Source of the DNA: Glycomyces dulcitolivorans
GTDB taxonomy: Bacteria > Actinomycetota > Actinomycetes > Mycobacteriales > Micromonosporaceae
DNA: 44,742 nucleotides
Assembly: GCF_003265355.1 (NCBI RefSeq)
Contig: NZ_QFRW01000092.1
Location: forward strand, 61,961 to 106,702
Reading direction: 5' to 3'
This document shows positions 1-8,295 of the stretch, in pieces. A program made the position numbers and the translations under genes. The notes beneath the pieces are model-generated. The model did not search any database, had not been told where the DNA came from, and worked only from the letters and a program-made list of their open reading frames with translations. Every line of letters begins with the position of its first letter. Positions within the stretch are counted from its first letter, which is position 1.

Positions 1-1916
1 GCGCCGTCGGCCGGCGGCTCGACGACGGCCCCGGTCTTGGCCCGCCCCACCGGGATCGGGTCGCGGTGCGGGTTGAGCAGGAAGCTCGCGGCGACCGCGG
101 TGTGCAGGTAGTGGTCGAGCATCCGCTCCACGACCGCGGCGGACTCGGCGGGGGACGGCGCGACCTCGTCGGCGAACGCCAGCACCAGGTCGTGGCAGCC
201 GTATCGCCGCCCGGGCCGGCGCCGCAGCAGGTTCGCCTCGACCAGCTCGGCGAGCGCGGCCCCGGTGCGTTCGGGGCCGGCGCCGAGCAGGCTCGCGGCC
301 GCGGGCGCCGACCAGTCCAGGTGCGGGTGCAGGCCCAGGAACCGCAGCAGCCGCGCCGCCTCCTCGCCCAGCTGCTCGTACGACCACCGCAGGAGCGAGC
401 GCGGATCGGTCGCCGGGTCGTCGCTGTGGAGGCTGTCGAGCGGGGTCGCGGCGGTGCACAGCTCGTCGGCGAGCAGGTCGAGCGGGTCCTCGGGACGGGC
501 CGCGGCGCGCGCGGCGACGACCGCCAGCGCGAGGGGCAGGCCCGCGCAGACGTCGAGGATGCGCTGCACCGCTTCGGGTTCGGCGTCCAGCCGCGCGGCC
601 CCGAGGCGGGCGGCGAGGAGCGGTCGGGCCTGCTCGTCGTCCATCGTCTCGACCGCGACGACCATGGCCCCGGTCGAGGCGATGAGCCCGGTGAGGCGGC
701 TGCGGCTGGTGACGATGACGCGGCAGCCGGGCGCGCCCGGCAGGAGCGGGCGGGCCTGCGCGGGGTCCTTGGCGTTGTCGACGACGACGAGCATCCGCTT
801 GTCCGCCAGCAGTTCCCGGAACCGGGCGGCGCGCTGCTCGGTCCCGGCCGGGATGGTCCCGGCGGGCGTCCCGAGGGCTTCGAGGAGCCGTCGCAGGGCC
901 TCGCCGGGGTCGAGCGGCGGCTCGCCGGGCGTGAACCCGCGCAGGTCGACGTAGAGCCGCCCGTCGGGGAAGGCGTCCTTGGCGCGGTGGGCCCAGCGGA
1001 CCGCGAGCGAGGTCTTGCCGACCCCGGCCGGGCCGGAGACGACCGCGACGCCGGTCCCGGGTTCCTTGAGCCCGTTGAGGAGTGCGGTCTCGGAGTCGCG
1101 TCCGGTGAAGACGCTCAGGTCGAACGGGAGCTGGTCGACCGGCGCGAGCATCGACGCCGGGCGCGGCGCCTCGGGCCCGCTCTCGCCGCGCAGGACCCGC
1201 CGGTGGACGTCCTGGAGCTCGCTGTCGGGCTCGGTCCCGAGGGTCTCGACGAGCGCCGCGCGCGTGTCGCGGTAGACCTCCAGCGCCTCGCCGCGCCGTC
1301 CCGAGCGCGCCAGCGCGAGCATCAGCTGCGCGGCCAGGTGCTCCCAGAGCGGTTGGCGCGCATGGCGGTCGCGCAGTTCGCTGATGAGGTCGGCGTGCTC
1401 GCCGAGGCTCATGCGCAGTTCGATGTACTGCTCGACGACGCGTTCGCGCCGCTCGCGCAGCGCGGTGCGCAGGCCCTCGAACCGGGCGCTGCCCTCGACG
1501 TCCTGGAACGGCTCGCCCGAGCACAGGGCCAGGGCCTTCCCGTAGGCGTCGGCGGCGTCGGCGGTCCGCCCCGCGTCCCGGTCCCGCCTCGCTTGCGCCG
1601 CAAGGAGGTCGAACTCCCAGGCGTCGAGTTCGCCGGGTTCGACGCGGATGCGGAAGCCCCGGTCCCACAGGATGCGCGGACGCTCCTCGCCGGGCTCACG
1701 CAAGGCCGCGCGCAGCTTCCAGACGTAGCCGCGCAGGTTCGCCTCGGCGGAGGGATTCGGTTTGTCCCACACCAGTTCCGTGAGGCGGGCGCGGCTCAGC
1801 GTCTCGTTGGGGGCGGTGAGCAGTGCGGCCAGGACGGCCCGCTGCCGCGGCCCGCCGAGCGCCGCCTCACGCCCTTCCGACTCCGCCCGGAGCGGTCCCA
1901 GCACCCTGAAGCGCAT
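1..1916 (-). CDS. AfsR/SARP-family transcriptional regulator with NB-ARC domain, C-terminus cut by window edge
   Basis: Reading leftwards from the ATG at 1916, the frame is open to base 1. The product begins MRFRVLGPLRAE, the usual start of a SARP OmpR-like winged helix (about residues 1-90). A bacterial transcriptional activation domain follows (about 95-240, helical, with LWEHLAAQLMLALARSGR). Next comes a STAND NTPase with a P-loop, GPAGVGKTS, a hydrophobic strand ending in VVVDNA and a VTSRSRL segment. The missing C-terminus would normally carry TPR repeats. SARP proteins bind direct repeats over promoter -35 regions and usually activate secondary metabolism or development. No biosynthetic cluster is visible beside it in the window, so the target is unknown. 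The divergent-side gap (1917-2067) shows no gene. The family is certain; the role is inferred. Confidence 0.93.
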   Translation of the reverse strand, partial: MRFRVLGPLRAESEGREAALGGPRQRAVLAALLTAPNETLSRARLTELVWDKPNPSAEANLRGYVWKLRAALREPGEERPRILWDRGFRIRVEPGELDAWEFDLLAAQARRDRDAGRTADAADAYGKALALCSGEPFQDVEGSARFEGLRTALRERRERVVEQYIELRMSLGEHADLISELRDRHARQPLWEHLAAQLMLALARSGRRGEALEVYRDTRAALVETLGTEPDSELQDVHRRVLRGESGPEAPRPASMLAPVDQLPFDLSVFTGRDSETALLNGLKEPGTGVAVVSGPAGVGKTSLAVRWAHRAKDAFPDGRLYVDLRGFTPGEPPLDPGEALRRLLEALGTPAGTIPAGTEQRAARFRELLADKRMLVVVDNAKDPAQARPLLPGAPGCRVIVTSRSRLTGLIASTGAMVVAVETMDDEQARPLLAARLGAARLDAEPEAVQRILDVCAGLPLALAVVAARAAARPEDPLDLLADELCTAATPLDSLHSDDPATDPRSLLRWSYEQLGEEAARLLRFLGLHPHLDWSAPAAASLLGAGPERTGAALAELVEANLLRRRPGRRYGCHDLVLAFADEVAPSPAESAAVVERMLDHYLHTAVAASFLLNPHRDPIPVGRAKTGAVVEPPADG

Positions 1917-2067
1917 GGGGTTCACGTTAACAGGGGGCGCTGCGTGAGCGCTCCGTGCTCCGCGTGTACTCGACGTATACGCGCGGCCTCTACGCTGGGA
2001 GGCACCCCGGAGCGGGGCTCGGCCGATCCCCGGGCCCCGTCTCCGTCCCCTTCACTTGCGTACCAAG

Positions 2068-2514
2068 TCATTCGGGCGACAGGTCGACCACGTCCGCGCC
2101 GTAAGCGCGGATGAGGGCGTCCGCGTCCACGCGGGCCGCGAAGTCGGGGGAGCCGGACCCGACGAGGATCTCCCGGCCCCGCAGCCGCTCGTCGGCCAGG
2201 ACCGGGAACGCTTCGGCCGCACCGAGAGGGGTGATCGTGCCCCGCCGGTAGCCGGTCGCGGCGAACGCCTCGTCGGCGTCCGGCAGCTTCAGCTTGTTCA
2301 CGCCCAGCACGGCTCGCACCTTCGGCCACGAGAACCGGCCCTCGTACGGCACCAGGACGAACACGAACCCGTCCTTGTGCCGCACCACGATCGTCTTGAC
2401 CCCCATGGGCCCCAGGACGAGCGGCATCCCGGTCTCGGGGTCGCGCGGCACGAACTCGACGTCCAGTCCCCGCGCGGCCGCGTCCTCGGCGGCGGGCTTC
2501 GGCGTCTCGGTCAT
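2068..2514 (-). CDS. YbaK/EbsC-family aminoacyl-tRNA deacylase-like protein
   Basis: The 148-residue product starts MTETPKPAAED. It has the YbaK fold signature: a conserved KTIVVRHKDGFVFVLVP strand, then VRAVLGVNKLKLPDADEAFAATGYRRGTITPLG. This matches the region in YbaK/ProX proteins that holds the substrate lysine and the GxxPPxG-like loop. Family members hydrolyse mischarged aminoacyl-tRNAs (Cys-tRNAPro, Ala-tRNAPro) in trans. Its ATG overlaps the stop of the upstream AsnC regulator gene by four bases (ATGA), so the two are probably translationally coupled and co-transcribed. I chose the ATG at 2514 over longer frames because of this coupling and because the upstream residues are low-complexity. 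Exact tRNA specificity cannot be read from the sequence. Confidence 0.85.
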   Translation of the reverse strand: MTETPKPAAEDAAARGLDVEFVPRDPETGMPLVLGPMGVKTIVVRHKDGFVFVLVPYEGRFSWPKVRAVLGVNKLKLPDADEAFAATGYRRGTITPLGAAEAFPVLADERLRGREILVGSGSPDFAARVDADALIRAYGADVVDLSPE

Positions 2515-2972
2515 TGCTCTCCCCCTTCGAGCTCCACGACCGGCGACCATTCGACCGGCTGCGACAGGACCATGCTGCTACTGGGCCGCCCGTACCGGGC
2601 GAGCCGGTCGATGAACGACTCGAACTCGGCCATCGACGGCACCGCCGCGACCAGGACCGAGCAGCCGTCCCCGGTGATGCGGAACAGCTGCCGGATCTGC
2701 GGCCAGGCCGCCACGTCGGGGTCGCGCAGCAGGCAGGAGGGCCCGTAGCAGTCCATGACGACCACCGCCTGCACCGGATATCCGGCCCGCTCCAGCGCCA
2801 CGTGCGCGTGGTAGCCGGTGACCGCCCCGCTCGTCTCCAGCCGCCGCACCCGCTCGGCCACGGCCGGCGCCGACAGGTGCACGCGCCGCGACAGCTCGTT
2901 GAACGACAGTCGCGCATCGGCCTGGAGCTCCTGGAGGAGCCGCCAGTCCATGCGATCCAACCCGGTTTCCAT
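2511..2972 (-). CDS. Lrp/AsnC-family transcriptional regulator
   Basis: The 153-residue protein has an N-terminal helix-turn-helix (LQADARLSFNELSRRVHLS, about residues 14-35, then a recognition helix with AVAERVRRLE). A C-terminal alpha-beta RAM-type ligand domain follows, with VTGYHAHVALERAG and VLVAAVPSMAEFESFIDRL. This is the normal size and architecture for Lrp/AsnC regulators, which sense amino acids and work as dimers or octamers. The ATG at 2972 has a GAGAGGG sequence about 8 bases upstream; a TTG two codons earlier is possible. It is divergent from the tryptophanase gene at 3077 and coupled to the YbaK gene. Control of tryptophanase by an amino-acid-responsive regulator is a reasonable inference, not shown. 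Confidence 0.9.
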   Translation of the reverse strand: METGLDRMDWRLLQELQADARLSFNELSRRVHLSAPAVAERVRRLETSGAVTGYHAHVALERAGYPVQAVVVMDCYGPSCLLRDPDVAAWPQIRQLFRITGDGCSVLVAAVPSMAEFESFIDRLARYGRPSSSMVLSQPVEWSPVVELEGGEQ

Positions 2973-3076
2973 TCGCAAGGCCCTCTCGTGAATCAGATCG
3001 CGATCGTAACGCGAAACGGCCGGATCGAGTCGTGTTCGTCCTTCTCAGAGGCCCTGGAAAGCACAATGATGTGGGC

Positions 3077-4459
3077 ATGGACGAGCCCGCATTCCGCACC
3101 ATCATCGAACCCTTCCGCATCCACTCGGTCGAGCCGATCAGGATGACCACCGCCGCCGACCGCCGGGAGCGCCTCGCGGCCGCCTCCTACAACCTCTTCC
3201 AGCTCCACGCGGACGACGTCCTCATCGACCTGCTCACCGACTCCGGCACCGGCGCGATGAGCCGCGACCAGTGGGCCGCGATCCAGCACGGCGACGAGTC
3301 CTACGCCGGGTCCCCCTCGTACTTCGTGTTCCGCGACGCCGTGCGCGAGCTGTTCGACTTCGAGCACGTCATCCCCGTCCACCAGGGCCGGGCCGCCGAG
3401 CGCATCCTGTTCACCGTCCTCGGTGGACCCGGGAGGATCGTCCCGAACAACACCCACTTCGACACCACCCGCGCCAACGTCGAGGCCACCGGCGCCGAAG
3501 CCGTCGACCTCGTCATCGCCGAAGGCAAGGACCCCTCCTCGCTCCACCCGTTCAAGGGCAACATGGACCTGGACGCCCTCGACGAGCTGCTCACCGAACG
3601 CGGCCCGGACGTGCCGTGCGTGTTCGTCACCATCACCAACAACTCCGGTGGGGGACAACCGGTCTCCCTCGCAAACCTGCGCGGCGTGCGCGAGGTCTGC
3701 GACAAGTACGGCAAGCTCCTCTTCCTCGACGCCTGCCGCTTCGCCGAGAACGCCTGGTTCATCCGCGAACGCGAGGACGGCCAAGGCGAGAGGGACGTGG
3801 TCGACATCGTGCGCGACATCGCCGGCCTCGCCGACGGGATGACCATGAGCGCCAAGAAGGACCCGATGGGCAACATCGGCGGCTGGCTCGCGCTCGACGA
3901 TTCCGACCTGGCGCAGGAGTGCCGGAACCTGCTCATCCTCACCGAGGGCTTCCCGACCTACGGCGGTCTCGCCGGGCGCGACCTCGAAGCGCTCGCCCAG
4001 GGCCTCAAGGAGGTCGTGCAGCACGACTACCTGCGCTACCGCATCACCTCGACCGCGTACCTCGGCGAGGCGCTCCAGAAGGCCGGCATCCCGGTGCTGA
4101 GTCCCATTGGCGGCCACGCGGTCTATATCGACGCCCGCTCGCTGCTGCCGCACCTCGACCCGCTCCAGTACCCGGGGCAGGCCGTCGCGGTCGCCCTGTA
4201 CGAGCTCGGGGGCGTGCGCAGCTGCGAGATCGGCACGGTCATGTTCGGGCGCCGCCCCGACGGCACCGAGGAGGCCGCGCCGATGGACCTGGTGCGCCTG
4301 GCGATCCCGCGCCGCACCTACACGCAGTCCCACATGGACTACGTGATCGAGGTGTGCCAGCGCCTGGCCGAGCGCGCCCACCGGCTCCCCGGCTACCGGA
4401 TCGTGGAGGAGCCGAACGCGCTGCGCCACTTCACGGCCCGCTTCGAGCCGGTCCTGTAG
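3077..4459 (+). CDS. tnaA: tryptophanase (tryptophan indole-lyase)
   Basis: The 460-residue PLP enzyme belongs to the beta-eliminating lyase family and would split L-tryptophan to indole, pyruvate and ammonia. It contains DLLTDSGTGAMS, the PLP-lysine motif MSAKKDPMG (lysine near residue 261), EGFPTYGGLAGRD and a C-terminal RHFTARF. Two positions separate tryptophanase from tyrosine phenol-lyase. The first is the Asp in FDTT (about 129), where the phenol-lyase has Thr124. The second is the Ile in CEIG (about 385), where the phenol-lyase has Arg381. Both match tryptophanase. The start at 3077 aligns with the family N-terminus (EPFRIHSVEP), although a GTG at 3071 or 3032 is possible and the SD site is weak. 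I see no TnaC-like leader peptide. It is divergent from an Lrp/AsnC regulator. Confidence 0.9.
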   Translation: MDEPAFRTIIEPFRIHSVEPIRMTTAADRRERLAAASYNLFQLHADDVLIDLLTDSGTGAMSRDQWAAIQHGDESYAGSPSYFVFRDAVRELFDFEHVIPVHQGRAAERILFTVLGGPGRIVPNNTHFDTTRANVEATGAEAVDLVIAEGKDPSSLHPFKGNMDLDALDELLTERGPDVPCVFVTITNNSGGGQPVSLANLRGVREVCDKYGKLLFLDACRFAENAWFIREREDGQGERDVVDIVRDIAGLADGMTMSAKKDPMGNIGGWLALDDSDLAQECRNLLILTEGFPTYGGLAGRDLEALAQGLKEVVQHDYLRYRITSTAYLGEALQKAGIPVLSPIGGHAVYIDARSLLPHLDPLQYPGQAVAVALYELGGVRSCEIGTVMFGRRPDGTEEAAPMDLVRLAIPRRTYTQSHMDYVIEVCQRLAERAHRLPGYRIVEEPNALRHFTARFEPVL

Positions 4460-4466
4460 GGAGTGA

Positions 4467-4493
4467 CCGGGCCCGCCCCCCGGACGGGCCCGG
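4467..4493. terminator. hairpin between convergent tnaA and the ABC binding-protein gene
   Basis: A 9-bp perfect stem (CCGGGCCCG / CGGGCCCGG) with a 9-base loop sits in the 42-base gap between two convergent genes. There is no good T-tract on either side. A shared bidirectional terminator is the natural reading. Confidence 0.55.
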
Positions 4494-4501
4494 AGTTCTC
4501 A

Positions 4502-5467
4502 TCACTCGTACAGGACTTCCTGGATCTCGGGGTCGTCGATGTTCGTGGTGTCGTACCAGTAGAAGCCGGTGTCGATGGTCTCGGGCAGGTCCTCGCCGTT
4601 GATGGCGGCGACGGCGGCTTTGACGGTCTCGTAGCCGATGCCGACCGGGTTCTGGGTGATGGCTCCGGCCATGACGCCGTTCATGATCGCGTCGATCTGT
4701 GCCTGGCCGGAGTCGAAGCCGATCACGACGATCTCGCCGACGCGGTCGAGTTCCTGGACGGCGTTGACGACGCCGATGGCCGAGCCCTCGTTGGCGCCGT
4801 AGATCCCGGCGAGGTCGGGGTTGCCCTCGATGATCGCGGTGGCGATGTTCGTGGATTCGAGCTGGTCGCCGGCGCCGTACTGGATGTCGACGATCTCGAC
4901 GCCGGGCGCGTTCTGCTCGATGTACTCCACGAACCCGTCGCGGCGCTCGACGCCGGTGACGCTGGTCTGGTCGTGGACGACGAGCGCGACTTTGCCTGCG
5001 CCGCCGATGAGTTCGACCATGTGCTCCGCGGCGAGCGCGGCCGCGGCGAGGTTGTCGGTGGAGGCGGTGGTGACGGGCACGTCGGAGTCCACGCCGGAGT
5101 CGAAGGCGACCACGGGGATGCCGCGGCTCTCGGCCTCGGTCATCAGCGGCACCGAGGCCTGGGAGTCGAGGGCGGCGAACCCGATCGCGTCCGGATCGCG
5201 GTCGAGGGCGGTCTGGAGCATGTCGATCTGCTGCGCCACTTCGGATTCGGAGTCGGGGCCTTCGAAGGTGATCTCGACGTCGAACTCCGCGGCGGCCTGC
5301 TCGGCGCCGTCCTGGACGGCCTGCCAGAACTGGTGCTGGAAGCCCTTGGACACCAGCGCGATGTACGGCTTGTCGGGGTCGAGGCCCTCGGTGGCGTCGT
5401 CGCCGCAGCCGGCGAACAGGAGCGCGGCTCCCGGCGCGGCGACGAGTACGGCCCTGCGTTTCATCAT
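4502..5467 (-). CDS. sugar ABC transporter substrate-binding lipoprotein (RbsB-like, periplasmic-binding-protein type 1)
   Basis: The 321-residue protein starts with two Arg after MMK and a hydrophobic stretch ending in the lipobox LFAGC (Cys21), so it should be a lipid-anchored extracellular receptor. The mature part has the type-1 binding-protein pattern: YIALVSKGFQHQFWQAV, VAQQIDMLQTALDRDPDAIGFAA, then GIPVVAFDSGVDSD and a second lobe with GIYGANEGSAIGVVNAV and VVIGFDSGQAQIDAIMNG. These are features of the ribose/galactose-type family. The sugar cannot be deduced. GGAGAACCCC precedes the ATG. It is the last gene of a three-gene importer operon, 55 bases after the permease; that order (ATPase, permease, receptor) is common. 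Confidence 0.92.
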   Translation of the reverse strand: MMKRRAVLVAAPGAALLFAGCGDDATEGLDPDKPYIALVSKGFQHQFWQAVQDGAEQAAAEFDVEITFEGPDSESEVAQQIDMLQTALDRDPDAIGFAALDSQASVPLMTEAESRGIPVVAFDSGVDSDVPVTTASTDNLAAAALAAEHMVELIGGAGKVALVVHDQTSVTGVERRDGFVEYIEQNAPGVEIVDIQYGAGDQLESTNIATAIIEGNPDLAGIYGANEGSAIGVVNAVQELDRVGEIVVIGFDSGQAQIDAIMNGVMAGAITQNPVGIGYETVKAAVAAINGEDLPETIDTGFYWYDTTNIDDPEIQEVLYE

Positions 5468-5522
5468 GGGGTTCTCCGTTTCGTGGGGGGACGGATCTGG
5501 TTGCGGGGGAGGAGGAGCCGGA

Positions 5523-6548
5523 CTACCTGCCCCGGCGGAGGATGTCGATGTAGACGGCGGCGAGGATGACCAGGCCGATGACGACGGACTGCCATTCCTG
5601 CGGGATGGACATGATGCGCAGGCCGTTGGTGACGGTGCCGACGATGAGGGCGCCGATGAGCGTGCCGATGATGCTGCCCTTGCCGCCCTGGAGCGAGGTG
5701 CCGCCGATGACGACGGCCGCGATCGCCTGGAGTTCGTAGCCGATGCCGAGCGCGGGCTGGGCGGAGTTGAGGCGCGCCGCCAGGACGACGCCCGCGATGC
5801 CCATGAAGCAGCCCGAGAGCGTGTAGACGGCGATCTTCCACTTGCGCACGGCGATCCCGGAGAGGCTCGCGGCCTCCTCGTTGCTGCCGATGGCGAACGA
5901 GTACCGGCCCAGGACCGACTTGGCGAGGATGAGCGCGGCGATGGCGGTGAGCGCGAACAGGATCAGGACGGCGCTGGGGAGCCGGACGCCGGGGATGACG
6001 GAGGCCAGCGCGATGTCGGTGAACCCGGGGACGTCGGTGAAGTAGATCGGCGCGGTCCCGGAGATGACGAGCGCGAGCCCTTGGGCGATGAGCATCATCG
6101 CGAGGGTCGCGATGAACGGCGGGATCTTGAGCACGGCGATGCTGAGCCCGTTGATCAGCCCGATGACCGCACCCGTGAGGACGCCGCCGATGACGCCGAC
6201 CATGAGCGGCAGGCCCCATCCGGTGAGCATCACGCCGGTCATGACCGCCGCGAGCGTCATGCCGGTGCCCAGCGACAGCTCGATGCCGGAGGTGATGATG
6301 ACGAAGGTGGTGCCGAGCGCGAGGATGCCGATGACCGCGGTGGACAGCAGGATGCCGCTGAGGTTCGACCAGGTCAGGAAGTTCGGGTTCGCGATCGCGA
6401 AGAACGCGACGAGGACGATGAGGCTGGCGAACGCCAGGACCTGCTGCAATTGGCGGCGCACCAGGTTCCAGGAGGGGCCGAGGACCCCGCGCGGGCCTGC
6501 GCGCAGGACGTCCCCGGAGTCCGGTTCGGCGGTGTCCACTTGCTTCAT
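5523..6548 (-). CDS. sugar ABC transporter permease (RbsC-like)
   Basis: The 341-residue integral membrane protein has about eight to ten hydrophobic segments. It carries the family landmarks GTTFVIITSGIELSLG, PPFIATLAMMLIAQGLAL, a cytoplasmic coupling region with GSNEEAASLSGI, and GGTSLQGGKGSIIGTLIGAL. It starts at MKQVDTAEPDSGD, where the ATG overlaps the stop codon of the ATPase gene by four bases, giving translational coupling. This supports one importer made with the ATPase and the binding protein downstream. Substrate is unknown; a pentose, hexose or polyol is typical of the family. Confidence 0.92.
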   Translation of the reverse strand: MKQVDTAEPDSGDVLRAGPRGVLGPSWNLVRRQLQQVLAFASLIVLVAFFAIANPNFLTWSNLSGILLSTAVIGILALGTTFVIITSGIELSLGTGMTLAAVMTGVMLTGWGLPLMVGVIGGVLTGAVIGLINGLSIAVLKIPPFIATLAMMLIAQGLALVISGTAPIYFTDVPGFTDIALASVIPGVRLPSAVLILFALTAIAALILAKSVLGRYSFAIGSNEEAASLSGIAVRKWKIAVYTLSGCFMGIAGVVLAARLNSAQPALGIGYELQAIAAVVIGGTSLQGGKGSIIGTLIGALIVGTVTNGLRIMSIPQEWQSVVIGLVILAAVYIDILRRGR

Positions 6549-8068
6549 CTGGCGATCCCTCCGTGTGCCCCCGACCGGGTGGCGTACTCCATGACGGTCC
6601 TCTGGTCGGCCGCGGCCCCGTCGAGGACGCCGGTCACCTTGCCCTCGCACATGACGACGATCCGGTCGGCCATGCGCAGCACCTCCGGCAGCTCGGAGGA
6701 GATCATGATGATCGACTTGCCTTCGCCCGCAAGGCGGTCGAGGAGTTCGTAGATCTCCTCCTTCGCGCCGACGTCGATGCCGCGGGTCGGCTCGTCGAAG
6801 ATGAGGACGTCGCAGTCGCGCGCGAGCCAGCGGGCGAGGATGACCTTCTGCTGGTTGCCGCCCGAGAGCGTCCGGACCTCGCTGCGCAGCGACGGCGTGC
6901 GGATGCGCAGCTGCTCGGCGTACGTCTGCGCACTGCGGCGCGCCGGTCCATCGTGGATGAACCCGAGCGCGTTGGCGTGGTCGGCCAGCGAGGACGCGAG
7001 GATGTTGAAGCCGACGTCCTGGTCGAGCATGAGCCCGAAGCGCTTGCGGTCCTCCGAGAGGTAGCCGATGCGCAGCCGCGCGGCGTCGGCCGGGGTCCGG
7101 ATCTTCACCGGCCGGCCCCGCAGCAGGATCTGCCCGCGGTCGGCCCGGTCGGCGCCGCAGAGGATGCGGGCGGTCTCGGTCCGTCCCGCGCCGACGAGCC
7201 CGGCGAACCCGAGGATCTCGCCTTCGCACAGGTCGAAGCTGACGTCGTCCAGGAGCCCCTTGTCGCCGAGGCCGCGCACCTCCAGGACCACGGGCCGGTC
7301 CGTCTGCGGCCCTTGCCTGGTCCGCGACCCGGCGGCGAGGTGGCGCCCGACCATGAGCGAGATGACGTGCGGCAGTTCGGCTTCGGCGGTCGGCAGGGTG
7401 TCGACGTACTCGCCGTCGCGCAGGACGGTGATCCGGTCGGAGATCTCCTTGAGCTCGCCGAGGCGGTGCGAGATGTAGATGACGCCGGTGCCTTCGCCCC
7501 GCAGGTCGCGGATGAGGCGGAACAGGTTCGCGGTCTCGGACTCGGTGAGCGCGGCGGTCGGCTCGTCCATGATGAGGATGCGCGCGTCGAACGACAGCGC
7601 CTTGGCGATCTCGACGACCTGCTGCTGGGCCACGAGCAGGTCGGCGACCCTGGTGCGCGGGTCGAGCTCGATCCCCAGGCGCGCGAACAGGTCGGCGGCG
7701 AGCCGGTTGAGCTTGCGGTCGTCCACGAGCAGGCCGAGGCCGGTGCGCGGCTCCCGTCCGATGTAGATGTTCTCGGCGATGGTGAGGTCCGGCATCAGCG
7801 AGAACTCCTGGTGGATGATGCTGATCCCCAGCTCCTGCGCGGCCCGCGGGCTGTCGATGTCGACCTCGCGGCCGTCGATGCGGATGACGTCGGCGTCCTT
7901 CTGGTGGATGCCCGCCAGCAGCTTCATGAGCGTCGACTTGCCCGCGCCGTTCTCGCCGACCACCGCGTGGACCTCGCCCGCCCGCAGCTCCAGGTGCACA
8001 TCGGACAGTGCCTGGACGCCGGGGAAGCCCTTGGAGATCCCTTCGAGGCTGAGCAGCGGTTCGTGCAT
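6545..8068 (-). CDS. sugar ABC transporter ATP-binding protein with two ABC domains (RbsA/MglA-like)
   Basis: The 507-residue protein holds two nucleotide-binding domains in tandem. The first has Walker A GENGAGKST (38-46), a Q-loop near IIHQEFSLMPDLT and Walker B ILIMDEPTAALTE. The second has the degenerate Walker A GLVGAGRTE typical of this class, the signature LSGGNQQK and Walker B LIFDEPTRGIDVGAK. One degenerate and one complete domain is normal for RbsA-type proteins. GGGAGGT lies just before the ATG. It is the first gene of the importer operon and is transcribed from a strong-looking promoter at 8108-8136. The operon is divergent from a GntR regulator gene at 8296. Confidence 0.94.
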   Translation of the reverse strand: MHEPLLSLEGISKGFPGVQALSDVHLELRAGEVHAVVGENGAGKSTLMKLLAGIHQKDADVIRIDGREVDIDSPRAAQELGISIIHQEFSLMPDLTIAENIYIGREPRTGLGLLVDDRKLNRLAADLFARLGIELDPRTRVADLLVAQQQVVEIAKALSFDARILIMDEPTAALTESETANLFRLIRDLRGEGTGVIYISHRLGELKEISDRITVLRDGEYVDTLPTAEAELPHVISLMVGRHLAAGSRTRQGPQTDRPVVLEVRGLGDKGLLDDVSFDLCEGEILGFAGLVGAGRTETARILCGADRADRGQILLRGRPVKIRTPADAARLRIGYLSEDRKRFGLMLDQDVGFNILASSLADHANALGFIHDGPARRSAQTYAEQLRIRTPSLRSEVRTLSGGNQQKVILARWLARDCDVLIFDEPTRGIDVGAKEEIYELLDRLAGEGKSIIMISSELPEVLRMADRIVVMCEGKVTGVLDGAAADQRTVMEYATRSGAHGGIAR

Positions 8069-8090
8069 CGGACCTCCCGGGGACGACCAA

Positions 8091-8101
8091 ACATCAGATG
8101 T
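8091..8101. promoter_or_regulatory. palindromic operator candidate for the ABC importer operon
   Basis: ACATCAGATGT is a perfect inverted repeat around one central base. It lies 6 bases downstream of the -10 element of the importer promoter, where a bound repressor would block transcription. TCAGATG recurs at 8249-8255 just before the divergent GntR gene. Binding by that regulator is inference. Confidence 0.5.
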
Positions 8102-8107
8102 ATCGAA

Positions 8108-8136
8108 ATCGTAGTAACGCCGCGATCACCTGTCAA
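8108..8136 (-). promoter_or_regulatory. sigma-70-type promoter of the ABC importer operon
   Basis: On the minus strand TTGACA (8136-8131) is followed by a 17-base spacer and TACGAT (8113-8108). The -35 is a perfect consensus match and the -10 has the conserved T, A and final AT. It points towards the ATPase gene start at 8068 in a locally AT-rich stretch. Confidence 0.65.
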
Positions 8137-8246
8137 CCATTGAAATATATGGATATTAACGGGAAAAGGATCGACCACCGGGGCGCGAGAAGCCACTGGG
8201 ATATCGCCCAACCCGCCCAACCCGCCATGGAAGCGAACTCACCAGT

Positions 8247-8258
8247 GGTCAGATGATT
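8247..8258. promoter_or_regulatory. second candidate regulator site upstream of the gntR gene
   Basis: GGTCAGATGATT shares TCAGATG with the palindrome at 8091-8101 but is symmetric on one side only. It is about 40 bases before the ATG of the regulator, consistent with autoregulation. The match is short, so this is tentative. Confidence 0.3.
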
Positions 8259-8295
8259 CTTGCGGGACCTCATGCCCTCGGCGATACTTGCCCTC

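Noticed and set aside
66-2114. 682-codon plus-strand frame over the SARP regulator and its upstream region
   Set aside because: Low-complexity Arg/Gly/Glu/Val sequence; the minus strand encodes a clear SARP-NB-ARC protein.
3077-4459. Tyrosine phenol-lyase
   Set aside because: The Thr and Arg needed for the phenol ring in that enzyme are Asp and Ile here, as in tryptophanase.
5464-6219. 251-codon minus-strand His/Arg/Pro-rich frame inside the permease gene
   Set aside because: It is a shifted frame of the permease gene with no membrane helices; the main frame has the RbsC landmarks.
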